Positions 26,441 through 35,806 of a stretch of DNA of 64,000 nucleotides are shown here, in pieces. Source of the DNA: Caballeronia catudaia (GTDB lineage: Bacteria > Pseudomonadota > Gammaproteobacteria > Burkholderiales > Burkholderiaceae); contig NZ_FCOF02000008.1 of assembly GCF_001544755.2 (NCBI RefSeq), forward strand, positions 1-64,000. The letters are read 5' to 3'. Under the pieces are notes generated by a model. The model did not search any database and was not told where the DNA came from. It saw only the letters and a list, made by a program, of their open reading frames with translations. A program made the translations under genes and the position numbers. The first letter of the stretch is position 1. Every line of letters starts with the position of its first letter.

Positions 26441-27622
26441 TTGAACGTCGATCTTCACAGCGCGCTTGCATGGCCCTTCTTCGACGAGCGTCATCGGGAA
26501 CTCGCGCTCGATGTCGACGCATGGGCCATCGAACATCTGCAACACGTCGATCACGCCGACACTGACGCAACCTGCAAGCGTCTCGTACGCATGCTGGGCG
26601 ATGCAGGCTGGCTCACGCATTGCATCGGCGGCACGCGATACGGCGCATCGCGCGACACGATCGACACGCGCGCCGTGTGTCTCTTGCGCGAAACGCTCGC
26701 GAAGCATGACGGCCTCGCCGATTTCGCCTTCGCGATGCAGGGCCTCGGCTCGGGCACGATATCGCTGGCGGGAACGGATGCGCAGAAGGAGCGCTATCTG
26801 CCGCGCGTAGCGAAGGGAACGGCACTGGCCGCGTTCGCGCTGTCCGAACCCGATGCGGGTTCCGATGTCGCGGCGATGTCGCTGAGCGCGCGGGCCGATG
26901 ACTCCGCCTACGTGCTGAACGGCGACAAGACCTGGATTTCGAACGGCGGCATCGCGGACTTCTATGTCGTGTTCGCGCGCACCGGCGAAGCGCCGGGCTC
27001 GCGCGGTATCAGCGCGTTCATCGTCGATGCCGACACGCCGGGCCTGCAAATCGCGGAGCGCATCGACGTGATCGCGCCGCATCCGCTTGCACGCCTGCAT
27101 TTCGACAACGCGCGCGTGCCGCGCAGTCAGATGCTCGGCGCACCCGGCGAAGGCTTCAAGATTGCGATGCGCACGCTCGATATTTTCCGCACGTCCGTTG
27201 CGGCCGCATCGCTCGGATTTGCACGCCGCGCGATGCAGGAAGGACTCGATCGCGCCGCATCGCGCAAGATGTTCGGCCAGACGCTCGGCGATTTTCAACT
27301 GACGCAGGCGAAGCTCGCGCAGATGGCGCTGACCATCGACACGAGCGCGCTGCTCGTCTATCGCGCCGCGTGGCTGCGCGATCAGGGCGAAGGCGTGACA
27401 CGCGAAGCGGCGATGGCGAAGTGGCACGCAAGCGAGGGGGCGCAGCAAGTGATCGACGCAGCCGTGCAACTGTGGGGCGGCCTTGGCGTGATGAGCGGCA
27501 TGGCGGTCGAATCGCTGTATCGCGAGATTCGCGCGCTGCGCATCTATGAAGGCGCGACCGAAGTGCAGCAGTTGATCGTCGGGCGCGATGTGTTGAAAGC
27601 GCATGGAGAACGTCAACGATGA
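26441..27622 (+). CDS. Acyl-CoA dehydrogenase family protein
   Basis: A 393-residue FAD acyl-CoA dehydrogenase: [16 protein letters not shown] and the [17 protein letters not shown] stretch in the middle domain, and the C-terminal helical domain ending [21 protein letters not shown]. The start appears to be TTG, with AAGGAG seven bases upstream and no ATG at an equivalent place. It begins one base after the hydratase stop and its own stop overlaps the thioesterase start by four bases. In the pathway it would introduce a double bond into a saturated ring-derived CoA ester. Confidence 0.9.
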   Translation: MNVDLHSALAWPFFDERHRELALDVDAWAIEHLQHVDHADTDATCKRLVRMLGDAGWLTHCIGGTRYGASRDTIDTRAVCLLRETLAKHDGLADFAFAMQGLGSGTISLAGTDAQKERYLPRVAKGTALAAFALSEPDAGSDVAAMSLSARADDSAYVLNGDKTWISNGGIADFYVVFARTGEAPGSRGISAFIVDADTPGLQIAERIDVIAPHPLARLHFDNARVPRSQMLGAPGEGFKIAMRTLDIFRTSVAAASLGFARRAMQEGLDRAASRKMFGQTLGDFQLTQAKLAQMALTIDTSALLVYRAAWLRDQGEGVTREAAMAKWHASEGAQQVIDAAVQLWGGLGVMSGMAVESLYREIRALRIYEGATEVQQLIVGRDVLKAHGERQR

Positions 27623-28080
27623 CCCCGGCCTTCGATATGCCGGTGCGTATCCGCTTTGCGCATTGCGATCCGGCCGGCATCGTCTATTTCCCGCAATACC
27701 TCGTGATGACCAATGCGCTCGTCGAAGACTGGTTCAACGATGCGCTTCACATCGACTATGCGCGAATGATTTCGCAGCGGCGCGTCGGGCTGCCCATCGT
27801 CAAGCTCAGTTGCGATTTCTCGCGGCCGAGCCGCATGGGTGAAACGGTGACGCTCACGCTGTCCGTCGATTCGGTCGGGCAGCGATCGGTTCGCATCGAC
27901 ATCGTCTGTCGTTGCGACGGCGAAGTGCGCTTTCGCGCGAAGCAGGTTCTGGTGACGACATCGCTCGACGATGGCCGCTCGATCGATATACCCGGCGATA
28001 TCGCCCGCGCAATCGAGCAGTTTGCGCCAGGCACGAGCCGCATGATGCAACAGCAGCAGCAAGAGGAGACACGCTCATGA
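27619..28080 (+). CDS. Hotdog-fold acyl-CoA thioesterase (4-hydroxybenzoyl-CoA thioesterase-like)
   Basis: A 153-residue hotdog protein. [19 protein letters not shown] holds the conserved Asp of the [15 protein letters not shown] active site of 4-hydroxybenzoyl-CoA thioesterases. It probably releases CoA from dead-end or product esters of the pathway. The C-terminus has a run of five glutamines (MMQQQQQEE). ATGA overlaps couple it to both the dehydrogenase before and the RidA-family gene after. Confidence 0.87.
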   Translation: MTPAFDMPVRIRFAHCDPAGIVYFPQYLVMTNALVEDWFNDALHIDYARMISQRRVGLPIVKLSCDFSRPSRMGETVTLTLSVDSVGQRSVRIDIVCRCDGEVRFRAKQVLVTTSLDDGRSIDIPGDIARAIEQFAPGTSRMMQQQQQEETRS

Positions 28081-28472
28081 AACAGACGCTTCTGCCTTCG
28101 GGCTGGATCAAGCCGCGCGGCTATGCGAACGGCGTCGCGGTGCGCGGCACGCAGGTGTATATCGCCGGGCAAATCGGATGGGACGAACAGGCGCGCTTCG
28201 TCAGCAAGGAGTTCGGCGCGCAAGCCGAGCAGGCGTTGCGCAATGTCGTCGCGGTGCTGCGCGAAGCGGGTGGCGAGCCCGAGCATCTCGTGCGCATGAC
28301 GTGGTACGTCACCGACAAGCGCGCGTATCTCGCGGCGGCGAAGGATATCGGCGCGGCGTTTCGCGAACTGATCGGCGATTACGACATCGCGATGAGCGCC
28401 GTGCAGGTCGTCGCGCTCATCGAGGACGATGCACTGGTGGAAATCGAAGCCACGGCGGTCATTCCCAACTGA
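28077..28472 (+). CDS. RidA family protein
   Basis: A 131-residue RidA/YjgF/UK114-type protein ([18 protein letters not shown], then [16 protein letters not shown], ending [13 protein letters not shown]). RidA proteins speed hydrolysis of reactive imines and enamines. The dearomatised 2-aminobenzoyl-CoA product carries an enamine, so a deaminase here makes chemical sense and favours anthranilate over salicylate as the pathway substrate. This is inference from context. Start overlaps the thioesterase stop (ATGA). Confidence 0.88.
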   Translation: MKQTLLPSGWIKPRGYANGVAVRGTQVYIAGQIGWDEQARFVSKEFGAQAEQALRNVVAVLREAGGEPEHLVRMTWYVTDKRAYLAAAKDIGAAFRELIGDYDIAMSAVQVVALIEDDALVEIEATAVIPN

Positions 28473-28485
28473 AGCGGAGAGCACG

Positions 28486-30123
28486 ATGGAACGGTCAGCA
28501 CACGTCGATACATTCGCGCGCGATCATCTGCCGCCGCAGGAGCAATGGCCGGTATTCATGCTCGACAACGCGGATGTGGCCTACCCCGCGCGCGTCAATT
28601 GCGCGACGGAACTGCTGGATCGCGCGATCGAAAGCGGACATGGCGATCGTCCCGCGATCTGGTCCGATGTGAACGGAAAGCCGCATGCCACGAGTTATCG
28701 CGAGTTGCGCGGGCTGGTGAATCGCAGCGCACATGTGCTCGTCGATGACATGGGCTTGCGTCCGGGAAATCGCGTGCTGCTGCGCGGCCCGAATACCTTG
28801 CAGATGGCCGTTGCGTTCTTCGCCGCGTTGAAAGCCGGTCTCGTCGTCGTGCCGACGATGCCGCTGCTGCGCGCGAAGGAGTTGAAGCAGATCATCGACA
28901 AGGCGCAGATTTCCGCGGCACTATGCGATGTGCGTCTCACCGAAGAACTTGCGCGCTGCACGAAACAAGGCGACGAGTTCCATTGCGAAGCGCTCACGCA
29001 AGTGCTCTATTTTCACGACGATGCGCCCGGTTCGCTCGAATCGCTTGCGGCATCGAAGCCCGATCACTTCGACGCCTGCGATACCGCCGCTGACGACGTA
29101 TGCCTCATCGCGTTCACGAGCGGCACGACGGGCGCGCCGAAGGGCTGCATGCACTTTCATCGCGACGTGCTCGCGATGTGCGATCTCTTTCCGCGTCACA
29201 TTCTGAAGCCAACATCGAACGATGTTTTCTGCGGCACGCCGCCGCTCGCGTTCACGTTCGGTCTCGGCGGTTTGCTGTGCTTTCCGCTGCGCGTCGGCGC
29301 ATCGACGGTGCTGCTCGAAAAGCTCACGCCCGAAACGCTGCTGCAAACCGTCGAACGCTTTCACGCGACGATCATGTTCACCGCGCCGACGTTCTATCGG
29401 CAGATGGCGCCGCTCATCGAACGCTTCGACATGTCGAGTCTCGCGAAGACGGTATCGGCGGGAGAGGCCTTGCCGGATTCGACGCGTGCTTTGTGGCGCG
29501 ATGCAAGCGGCATCGAAATGATCGACGGCATAGGCGGCACGGAGATGATCCACATCTTCATTGCGTCGGCGGGCGCGGACGTGCGCGAGCATGCGATCGG
29601 GCGCGCGGTGCCCGGTTACATCGTGCAGGCCGTCGATGACGCGATGCAGCCGGTGCCGCCCGGCACGCTCGGCAAGCTCGCGGTGCGCGGCCCGACCGGT
29701 TGCCGCTATCTCGCCGACGAACGTCAGTCGAAGTTCGTGCGCGACGGCTGGAACCTGCCCGGCGATTCCGTCGTGATCGATGAAGACGGCTACGTGTTCT
29801 ATCAGGCGCGCGCCGACGACATGATCGTATCGGCGGGCTACAACATCTCCGGCCCGGAAGTCGAAAGCGTGCTGATGCAGCACGAAGCGGTCGCGGAATG
29901 CGGCGTGATCGGCGTGCCCGACGAGACGCGCGGGCAAGTGGTGAAAGCGTTCGTCGTGCTCAATGCGGGCTTCGCGGGCAACGATGCGCTCATCGCCGAA
30001 TTGCAGGACTTCGTGAAGCGCAACGTCGCGCCTTACAAGTATCCGCGTCTCGTCACATTTCTCGACGCGCTGCCGCGCACGGAGACGGGCAAGCTCAAGC
30101 GCTTTGCATTGCGCACGATGTAG
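28486..30123 (+). CDS. Aryl-CoA ligase (2-aminobenzoate-CoA ligase-like)
   Basis: A 545-residue ANL-superfamily adenylating enzyme. The P-loop-like motif FTSGTTGAPKG lies near 208-218, the A5 region is IDGIGGTEMIHIF, the hinge YQARADDMIVSAGYNISG, and the C-terminal lysine motif is RTETGKLKRF. It resembles benzoate- and 2-aminobenzoate-CoA ligases. It would activate the carboxylate with ATP and CoA to start the pathway. GCGGAGAGC precedes the ATG, 13 bases after the RidA-family stop. Confidence 0.9.
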   Translation: MERSAHVDTFARDHLPPQEQWPVFMLDNADVAYPARVNCATELLDRAIESGHGDRPAIWSDVNGKPHATSYRELRGLVNRSAHVLVDDMGLRPGNRVLLRGPNTLQMAVAFFAALKAGLVVVPTMPLLRAKELKQIIDKAQISAALCDVRLTEELARCTKQGDEFHCEALTQVLYFHDDAPGSLESLAASKPDHFDACDTAADDVCLIAFTSGTTGAPKGCMHFHRDVLAMCDLFPRHILKPTSNDVFCGTPPLAFTFGLGGLLCFPLRVGASTVLLEKLTPETLLQTVERFHATIMFTAPTFYRQMAPLIERFDMSSLAKTVSAGEALPDSTRALWRDASGIEMIDGIGGTEMIHIFIASAGADVREHAIGRAVPGYIVQAVDDAMQPVPPGTLGKLAVRGPTGCRYLADERQSKFVRDGWNLPGDSVVIDEDGYVFYQARADDMIVSAGYNISGPEVESVLMQHEAVAECGVIGVPDETRGQVVKAFVVLNAGFAGNDALIAELQDFVKRNVAPYKYPRLVTFLDALPRTETGKLKRFALRTM

Positions 30124-30208
30124 CGGGAAGCACGAACGTTTGCTTGGTAGAGTATGGCTCACGCCCGCCGCGAGGCGGCTTGCCCACTCTTCCGAGCAAA
30201 CAAGAAAA

Positions 30209-31816
30209 ATGCTTCTTTCACGACGTTTCTTTGTTGTTTCTCTTTCCGCCGCGCTTGCCATCACCGCGCAAGCCGCATCCGCCGCGAACAGGACGCTCGT
30301 CTTCTGCTCCGAAGGCAGTCCCGCCGGTTTCGATTCCGCGCAGTACACGACCAGCACCGACTTCGACGCGGGCGCGCACTCGGTCTACGATCAACTCGTC
30401 GAGTTCAGGCGCGGCACGCTCGATCTCGTGCCCGGTCTCGCTCAGAAGTGGGACGAGTCGCAGGATGCGAAGACCTTCACGTTTCATCTGCGGCGCGGCG
30501 TGAAGTTTCAATCGACGGCATGGTTCAAGCCCACGCGCGACTTCAATGCGGACGATGTCGTGTTCACGTTCAAACGCATGATCGATCCGAATGAGCCGTT
30601 CCAGAAGGCGCATCCGGTCAGCTTCCCGTATCTGACCGATCTCGGCTACGACAAGAACATCGCATCGGTCGAGAAGCTCGACGATTACACCGTGCGCTTC
30701 ACGCTCAAGACGGCGGATGTCGTGTTCGTGCGCAACATCGCGATGGAGTTCGCGTCCATCGTTTCCGCCGAATATGCCGCGCAGTTGTTGAAGCAGGGCA
30801 AGCCCGAAGACCTGAATCAGAAGCCGGTCGGCACGGGCGCGTTCGTGTTTCGCGACTATCAGAAAGATTCGACGATCCGCTACGACGCGAACCCGACGTA
30901 CTGGAACCGCAAGGACGTGCACATCGACAAGCTCGTGTTCTCGATCACGCCCGATGCCGCCGTGCGCCAGCAAAAGCTGGCGGGCGGCGAATGCCAGGTC
31001 ACGTCGTTTCCGCGCCCCGCCGATATCGCCGCGTCGAAGAAAGACCCGAAGCTCGCGGTGCTGTCGGGCGTCGGCTTCAATGTCGCTTACGTGGGCTACA
31101 ACACGACGCACAAGCCGCTGGATAACGTGAACGTGCGCCGCGCGCTCGACATGGCCATCGACAAGCAGGCGATCATCAAGACCGTCTACGAAGGCGCGGC
31201 GACTGTCGCGACGAACCCGATGCCGCCCTCGCAATGGTCCTATAACAAGGCGCTGAAAGACGCGCCGCACGATCCCGCGAAGGCGAAGCAACTGCTGAAG
31301 GACGCCGGCTTTCCGAACGGCTTCACGATCACGCTCTGGGCCATGCCGGTGCAGCGCGGCTATAACCCGAACGCGCGGCTGATGGCGCAGCTGATTCAAT
31401 CGGACTGGGCGAAGATCGGCGTGAAGGCGAACATCGTCACGTACGAGTGGGCCGAGTACAACAAGCGCGCGAAAACGAATGGCGAGCACGACGCGATACT
31501 CTACGGCTGGCTCGGCGATAACGGCGATCCCGACAACTGGCTCGGCACCACGCTAGGCTGCGATGCGGTTCACGGCAGCAACGTGGCGAAGTGGTGCAAC
31601 AAGCAGTTCGACGATCTGCTCGCGAAGGCGCGCCTGGTCACCGATCAGAATGCGCGCACGAAGCTCTATGAAGAAGCGCAGGTTGTCTTCAAAGAGCAGG
31701 TGCCCTACACACCGCTCGCGCACGCCAATATCTTTCAGCCGATCTCGAAGCGCGTGCACGGCTATCTGATCAGCCCGCTCGGCGGGCATCGTTTCGATGG
31801 AATTACGCTCGATTGA
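30209..31816 (+). CDS. ABC transporter substrate-binding protein, family 5 (DppA-like)
   Basis: A 535-residue periplasmic binding protein with a signal peptide (about 1-26, SRRFFVVSLSAALAI then QAASA) and the family 5 features GSPAGFDSAQYTTSTDFDAGA and VRRALDMAIDKQAII. The family binds dipeptides, oligopeptides or other small solutes. It sits 85 bases after the ligase on the same strand, but no permease or ATPase genes follow, so it is an orphan that must borrow a transporter. A small GC hairpin (about 30160-30176) lies in the gap. Whether it serves the aromatic pathway is open. Confidence 0.88.
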   Translation: MLLSRRFFVVSLSAALAITAQAASAANRTLVFCSEGSPAGFDSAQYTTSTDFDAGAHSVYDQLVEFRRGTLDLVPGLAQKWDESQDAKTFTFHLRRGVKFQSTAWFKPTRDFNADDVVFTFKRMIDPNEPFQKAHPVSFPYLTDLGYDKNIASVEKLDDYTVRFTLKTADVVFVRNIAMEFASIVSAEYAAQLLKQGKPEDLNQKPVGTGAFVFRDYQKDSTIRYDANPTYWNRKDVHIDKLVFSITPDAAVRQQKLAGGECQVTSFPRPADIAASKKDPKLAVLSGVGFNVAYVGYNTTHKPLDNVNVRRALDMAIDKQAIIKTVYEGAATVATNPMPPSQWSYNKALKDAPHDPAKAKQLLKDAGFPNGFTITLWAMPVQRGYNPNARLMAQLIQSDWAKIGVKANIVTYEWAEYNKRAKTNGEHDAILYGWLGDNGDPDNWLGTTLGCDAVHGSNVAKWCNKQFDDLLAKARLVTDQNARTKLYEEAQVVFKEQVPYTPLAHANIFQPISKRVHGYLISPLGGHRFDGITLD

Positions 31817-31827
31817 GGGTGCTTATC

Positions 31828-31943
31828 GTTCCCGATCGGGTACGAAATCCGAATTTCATCGCCAAACGAAGGTCTTCGTTCCCGAGCGGGAACGGACGCC
31901 TTGCGCGAAGGCCTCCCCTGAGTTAATGTTCCCGATCGGGTAC
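31828..31943 (+). promoter_or_regulatory. Three evenly spaced HipB-type operators
   Basis: Palindromic 16-mers GTTCCCGATCGGGTAC (31828 and 31928, identical) and GTTCCCGAGCGGGAAC (31878). Start-to-start spacing is exactly 50 bases each time, close to five helical turns, so bound dimers would sit on one face of the DNA. The last ends 14 bases before the antitoxin start. Confidence 0.8.
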
Positions 31944-31957
31944 GAAGCGAGGCTCAA

Positions 31958-32257
31958 TTGAAGACGCAACGAGACCAGATTCGCGATGTCGTGGCGTTGG
32001 GCACCCTAGTGCGAGCAGTTCGCATCGCGCAAGGCTTTCGGCGAGACGAACTGGCTGCCGCGACCGGCCTTTCGCCGAAGTTCATCTCTCAGGTCGAAGC
32101 CGGCAAGGAAACCGCCCAGCTCGGCAAGGTGTTGAGGCTGCTCGCCGAACTTGGCATCGATCTTTTTGCCGAGACCCCGAATACGAACATCACGCAAGAA
32201 GGCTTCGAGGCCGCGCTGAGGCGCAGGCGTTCGCCCCGAACCAAATCCCAGGCTTGA
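31958..32257 (+). CDS. hipB: HipB-like antitoxin / transcriptional repressor (module 1)
   Basis: A 99-residue Cro/C1-type helix-turn-helix protein: LVRAVRIAQGFRRDELAAATGLSPKFISQVEAGKETAQLGKVLRLL in successive helices. The start is TTG, preceded by CGAGG. The C-terminal tail (RRRRSPRTKSQA) is basic. It lies 12 bases before a HipA gene, and upstream are three operators of HipB style. HipB neutralises HipA and represses the operon by bridging operators; the arrangement here predicts strong cooperative repression. Confidence 0.88.
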   Translation: MKTQRDQIRDVVALGTLVRAVRIAQGFRRDELAAATGLSPKFISQVEAGKETAQLGKVLRLLAELGIDLFAETPNTNITQEGFEAALRRRRSPRTKSQA

Positions 32258-32269
32258 CCAAGACATCAC

Positions 32270-33556
32270 ATGGCGATGAGAACACTCGTTGCCTACGCAA
32301 ACCAGCGCCGCGTAGGCACATTGACCGACGAGAACGGAGTCTGGAGCTTCGGATACGACGATCATTGGATCGCGTCGAGCGACGCCTTCCCACTCTCACC
32401 GGCTTTTCCGCTCGCTTCCGAGCGAATTGTCGACGGCTCGTCGGACCGGCCGGTTCAATGGTTCTTCGACAATCTTCTGCCAGAGGAACGCATGCGCTCG
32501 GCGCTGGCCAGGGAAGCATCGACAGACGTCAACGACGCCTGGGGCCTGCTCTCCTACTACGGCCGCGAAACGGCGGGAGCCCTCGCGCTGCTGCCGGAAG
32601 GCGAGGAAGAGCCGGCGAGCGACCGTAAGGCGCTGCCTCTCGACGTGCTCGAAAAGCGCATTCAGGACATGCCGCATCATGCGCTCACAGCGACGTCTCC
32701 CAAGCGCATGTCGGCGGCGGGCGCGCAGCAGAAGCTGCTCGCCATACTCTCGGGCGAGCATCCGAATCATGCGTTGTTCGAGCCGGTGGGCGCCGAACCG
32801 TCGATGCACATCCTGAAGCCGGACATGCGCAGCACGGGATATCCGCATTCGGCGATCAACGAGTTTTTCTGCGCGCGTCTCGCACGTCGATTCGGGATCA
32901 CCGTGCCCGACACGCATTTCATGAAGGTTCCGTCTGCGTGCTACATCATCGACCGCTTCGACCGGGATCGCGAAACCCGTCCCGCCGGTCGCGTCCACAC
33001 GCTTGATGCGACGCAGTTATTGAACAAGGACAAATCGTTCAAGTACAACAATGCGAACGTCGATGCCCTCGCGGACTGCATCGCGCGACTCGGAACGAAA
33101 GCTCGCGCGCGATTGGAAGTGTTTCGGTGGACGGTCTTCAACATTCTCATCGGCAATGCCGACGCGCATCTGAAGAACATCTCGTTCTTCTCACGCGCGA
33201 ATGGCTATCAGCTCGCACCGTTTTACGACCTGCTGAGTACGGTGGTCTACAACACGCCGACCTACAACGAACACGGCGGGCGCTGGCCGAATGTCCAGCT
33301 TTCGATGCCGGTCGGCGACGCCCACCGGTTCCTCGAAATCTCGCGTACCGATGTACTCATGTTCGCCGAGAAACTGGGCATGAGCCGCACGGGCGCGGCG
33401 AAGGATCTCGACAAGTTGCTCAATGATCTCGACGACAACATCGCCCGGACTCGCGATGAAGTCGATGCGATCGCGCGACCGAACGGAGGCGAAGTTCGTC
33501 TTCTCGATTCGATCACGCGTATGCCGCTACTGGAGATGAGCAAGGCGCTTCGGTAG
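32270..33556 (+). CDS. hipA: HipA-like Ser/Thr kinase toxin (module 1)
   Basis: A 428-residue HipA-family kinase. The N-terminal subdomain is followed by the Gly-rich ATP loop [11 protein letters not shown], the catalytic loop [13 protein letters not shown] with base Asp298 and Asn303, and the metal-binding Asp in [10 protein letters not shown]. In E. coli HipA phosphorylates glutamyl-tRNA synthetase and causes growth arrest; other homologues target different proteins, so the target here is open. All catalytic residues are present, so it should be active. It differs clearly from the HipA encoded at 53043. Confidence 0.9.
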   Translation: MAMRTLVAYANQRRVGTLTDENGVWSFGYDDHWIASSDAFPLSPAFPLASERIVDGSSDRPVQWFFDNLLPEERMRSALAREASTDVNDAWGLLSYYGRETAGALALLPEGEEEPASDRKALPLDVLEKRIQDMPHHALTATSPKRMSAAGAQQKLLAILSGEHPNHALFEPVGAEPSMHILKPDMRSTGYPHSAINEFFCARLARRFGITVPDTHFMKVPSACYIIDRFDRDRETRPAGRVHTLDATQLLNKDKSFKYNNANVDALADCIARLGTKARARLEVFRWTVFNILIGNADAHLKNISFFSRANGYQLAPFYDLLSTVVYNTPTYNEHGGRWPNVQLSMPVGDAHRFLEISRTDVLMFAEKLGMSRTGAAKDLDKLLNDLDDNIARTRDEVDAIARPNGGEVRLLDSITRMPLLEMSKALR

Positions 33557-33566
33557 CGCCGCGCGA

Positions 33567-33842
33567 TCACCCCCCGCGAAACCATCCATCGATGCTGTCG
33601 TCGCGTCGATCGCGCTTGCCCGATTGCGTTTTATACGCATCCGCGCCGCCGACATCGGGCGAATCGTGCTTGACGGTTTTCGCGGTCATCGCATGCATCG
33701 ACTGCGCATCCTGCGATGCCGATACCGATGCCGCCGCGCCGTATTCGCCGATGCTCGACGGACTGCACTCGTCCGCGAACGCGGGAACGGCGAACAAGGT
33801 TACGTGCGCGGCGATGAAAACCGCGAGATGCGTTGCTTTCAT
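33567..33842 (-). CDS. Small exported hypothetical protein (91 aa)
   Basis: A signal peptide ([23 protein letters not shown]) is followed by a polar mature part rich in Ser, Ala, Asp and Gly with one cysteine. GGAAT lies nine bases before the chosen Met; a Met six codons upstream is possible. No family recognised, though many Burkholderia small periplasmic proteins look like this. It converges with HipA, ten bases apart. Confidence 0.55.
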   Translation of the reverse strand: MKATHLAVFIAAHVTLFAVPAFADECSPSSIGEYGAAASVSASQDAQSMHAMTAKTVKHDSPDVGGADAYKTQSGKRDRRDDSIDGWFRGG

Positions 33843-34196
33843 TTCGATTCCGATAAACATGTCGATAAAAAAAGAAGCGCGATCGGGACATCGGCACGTT
33901 CGCCGGACATCGAACTGTGTTTGTGTCGAGAGCCAATCGCGCCCACGCCACTTAATGCATGGCGCATGCCAATGGCATCGCGGGCTCGCTTGAATTCGCT
34001 GCAAGCGCCGCAAACAAAGGCACTCGACGCGATGCATCCGCACCGCCGAAAAGCGCGCCTGTCGGACCGCGGACAACGCTTTGCCCCTGCGTGTACGGCG
34101 CAATCCGACAGCGCGCAAGCGCGGTGTCGTTTTCAGCCGATTCGCGGACGCGTGGGCGAATGCACGCACGCGCCGCGGTCCGCACACTCTCACGAG
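33843..34196. other. Gene-free region next to a decayed permease
   Basis: A 354-base stretch upstream of the permease remnant. Short Arg-rich frames are not protein-like. It may once have held the 5' part of the permease, but no match to the first two helices of that family can be read. Confidence 0.4.
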
Positions 34197-35080
34197 CCCA
34201 TCGGCGGCATGGTGTTCGGGCCGCTCGGCGACAGGATCGGCCGGCAGCGCGTCCTCGCCATGACGATGATCATGATGGCCGTCGGCACCTTCTTGCGTTC
34301 AAGAAGGAAGCCGAGACACGCGAAGCGCATGAACGGTCGCGCCCGAAGCAATCGCTCTTCGAACTGCTCTCGCAGCAGTTCAGGCCGATGATGCAATGCG
34401 TCGGTCTCGTGCTGATCTTCAACGTCACCGATTACATGGCGCTGTCGTACTTGCCGAGCTTTCTATCGGCTACGCTGCATTTCGACGAAACGCACGGCCT
34501 CTTTCTCGTGCTGCTCGTCATGGTGCTGATGATCCCGATGACGCTTTTCGCGGGCCATCTCTCCGACATGATCGGCCGCAAGCCGGTGATGATGGTCGGC
34601 TGCGTCGGACTGTTGGTGCTGTCGATTCCCGCGCTCCTGCTCGTGCGAACGGGCGCGTTCCTGCCGGTGTTCTTCGGCTTGCTGATTCTCGGCGCACTGC
34701 TCTCGACGTTCACCGGCGTGATGCCGTCAGCCTTGCCCGCGCTGTTTCCGACGCGCATTCGATACGGCGCGCTCGCCATCGGCTTCAACGTGTCGGTGTC
34801 GCTCTTCGGTGGCACGACGCCGCTCGTCACGGCATGGCTCGTCGATGCAACCGGCAATCTGATGATGCCCGCTTACTATCTGATGGCGGCATCGGCGATC
34901 GGCGTGGTGTCCGTGCTCGCACTGCGCGAAACCGCGCGGCAGCCTCTGCTCGGCTCGGGACCGTGCGTCGCGACAAAAGCGGAAGCGCTCGCCCTCACGC
35001 GCAAGAAGCTGAAGGTTGTATCGGGCAAAGGCAAAGGCAAGCGCGTGGACGAAACGGTGCGCGAAAAGAAGCGGGCGTGA
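34197..35080 (+). pseudogene. Remnant of an MHS-family (ProP-like) MFS permease
   Basis: The first piece (about 34197-34295) reads [18 protein letters not shown] then [11 protein letters not shown], which is the loop between helices 2 and 3 of an MHS permease. The next piece, in a different frame from about 34300, jumps to the central loop ([23 protein letters not shown]) and then runs intact through the last six helices, including HLSDMIGRKPVM. The first helices and everything from helix 3 to 6 are missing. So the gene has lost its 5' end and a middle segment with a frame change. The last half still has an open frame and could give a truncated six-helix product, but no start with a ribosome site is seen. 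Confidence 0.75.
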
Positions 35081-35081
35081 T

Positions 35082-35696
35082 TCATGCCAGCGCGTTGACA
35101 TCGAGATACGGCGCGATGTTGTTCATCGCGCGCTCGACGTAAGCCTCTTTCTCGCCGACGGGCGCCACGTAATGCATCGCGTCGCGCGCGGCTTCGACGC
35201 CTTCGAGCCGCGCAATCACCCACGCCGCGAGATACTGCGAAGCAAGGCAGCCGCCCGCCGTCGCCACTTTGCCGTTCGCGACGAACGGTTGGTCGAGCGT
35301 TCGCACGCCTGCTTCCTCGACCCAAGGTTTCGTCGTCAGATCCGTGCAGGCGGGCACGTCATCGAGCAAGCCGAGCTTCGCGAGAACGAGCGTGCCGGAG
35401 CATTGCGCCGCCAATAACTGACGCGCGGGATCGAGCCTGATGCGCGCCATCAACGCGGGATCGGCGACGACATCGCGCGTCAACCGTCCGCTGCCAACTA
35501 TCACGGCGTCGGCGAGCGCTGCGTCTTCCAGCGTCGCCTGCGCCTTCAGCACGACGCCGTTCATCGAACACACTTCTTCCGACGGACACGCGATCGACAC
35601 CTTCCAGTCGGGCTTTTTCACGCGATTCAGAATGCCGAGCGCGATCAACGAATCCAGCTCGTTGAAGCCGTCGAACGTGAGTATGGCGATATGCAT
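35082..35696 (-). CDS. DJ-1/PfpI family protein
   Basis: A 204-residue class-I glutamine-amidotransferase-like protein. The nucleophile elbow is AAQCSGTLVLA with Cys99; the acidic residue near the N-terminus is in FDGFNELDSL. The family includes isonitrile hydratases, amidases and chaperone-like proteins. AAGGAG lies seven bases before the ATG. It is divergent from the MocR regulator gene across about 110 AT-rich bases, so that regulator probably controls it. It converges on the permease remnant with one base between stops. Confidence 0.87.
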   Translation of the reverse strand: MHIAILTFDGFNELDSLIALGILNRVKKPDWKVSIACPSEEVCSMNGVVLKAQATLEDAALADAVIVGSGRLTRDVVADPALMARIRLDPARQLLAAQCSGTLVLAKLGLLDDVPACTDLTTKPWVEEAGVRTLDQPFVANGKVATAGGCLASQYLAAWVIARLEGVEAARDAMHYVAPVGEKEAYVERAMNNIAPYLDVNALA

Positions 35697-35806
35697 GATG
35701 TGCTCCTTTCGCGCATGAGTTGCGCACGGACCCATGCTACGGGCATAAACAAATACAATCAAAAACTTGTCATGGATACATCTCCCACGTCCGACGAGGG
35801 CCGCTC

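Noticed and set aside
26282..27616. 444-codon reverse frame over the acyl-CoA dehydrogenase
   Set aside because: Shadow of the dehydrogenase gene, which is embedded in a tightly coupled forward operon.
30160..30176. GC hairpin between the ligase and the solute-binding protein as a terminator
   Set aside because: Stem of five pairs and no T-run; too weak to call a terminator.
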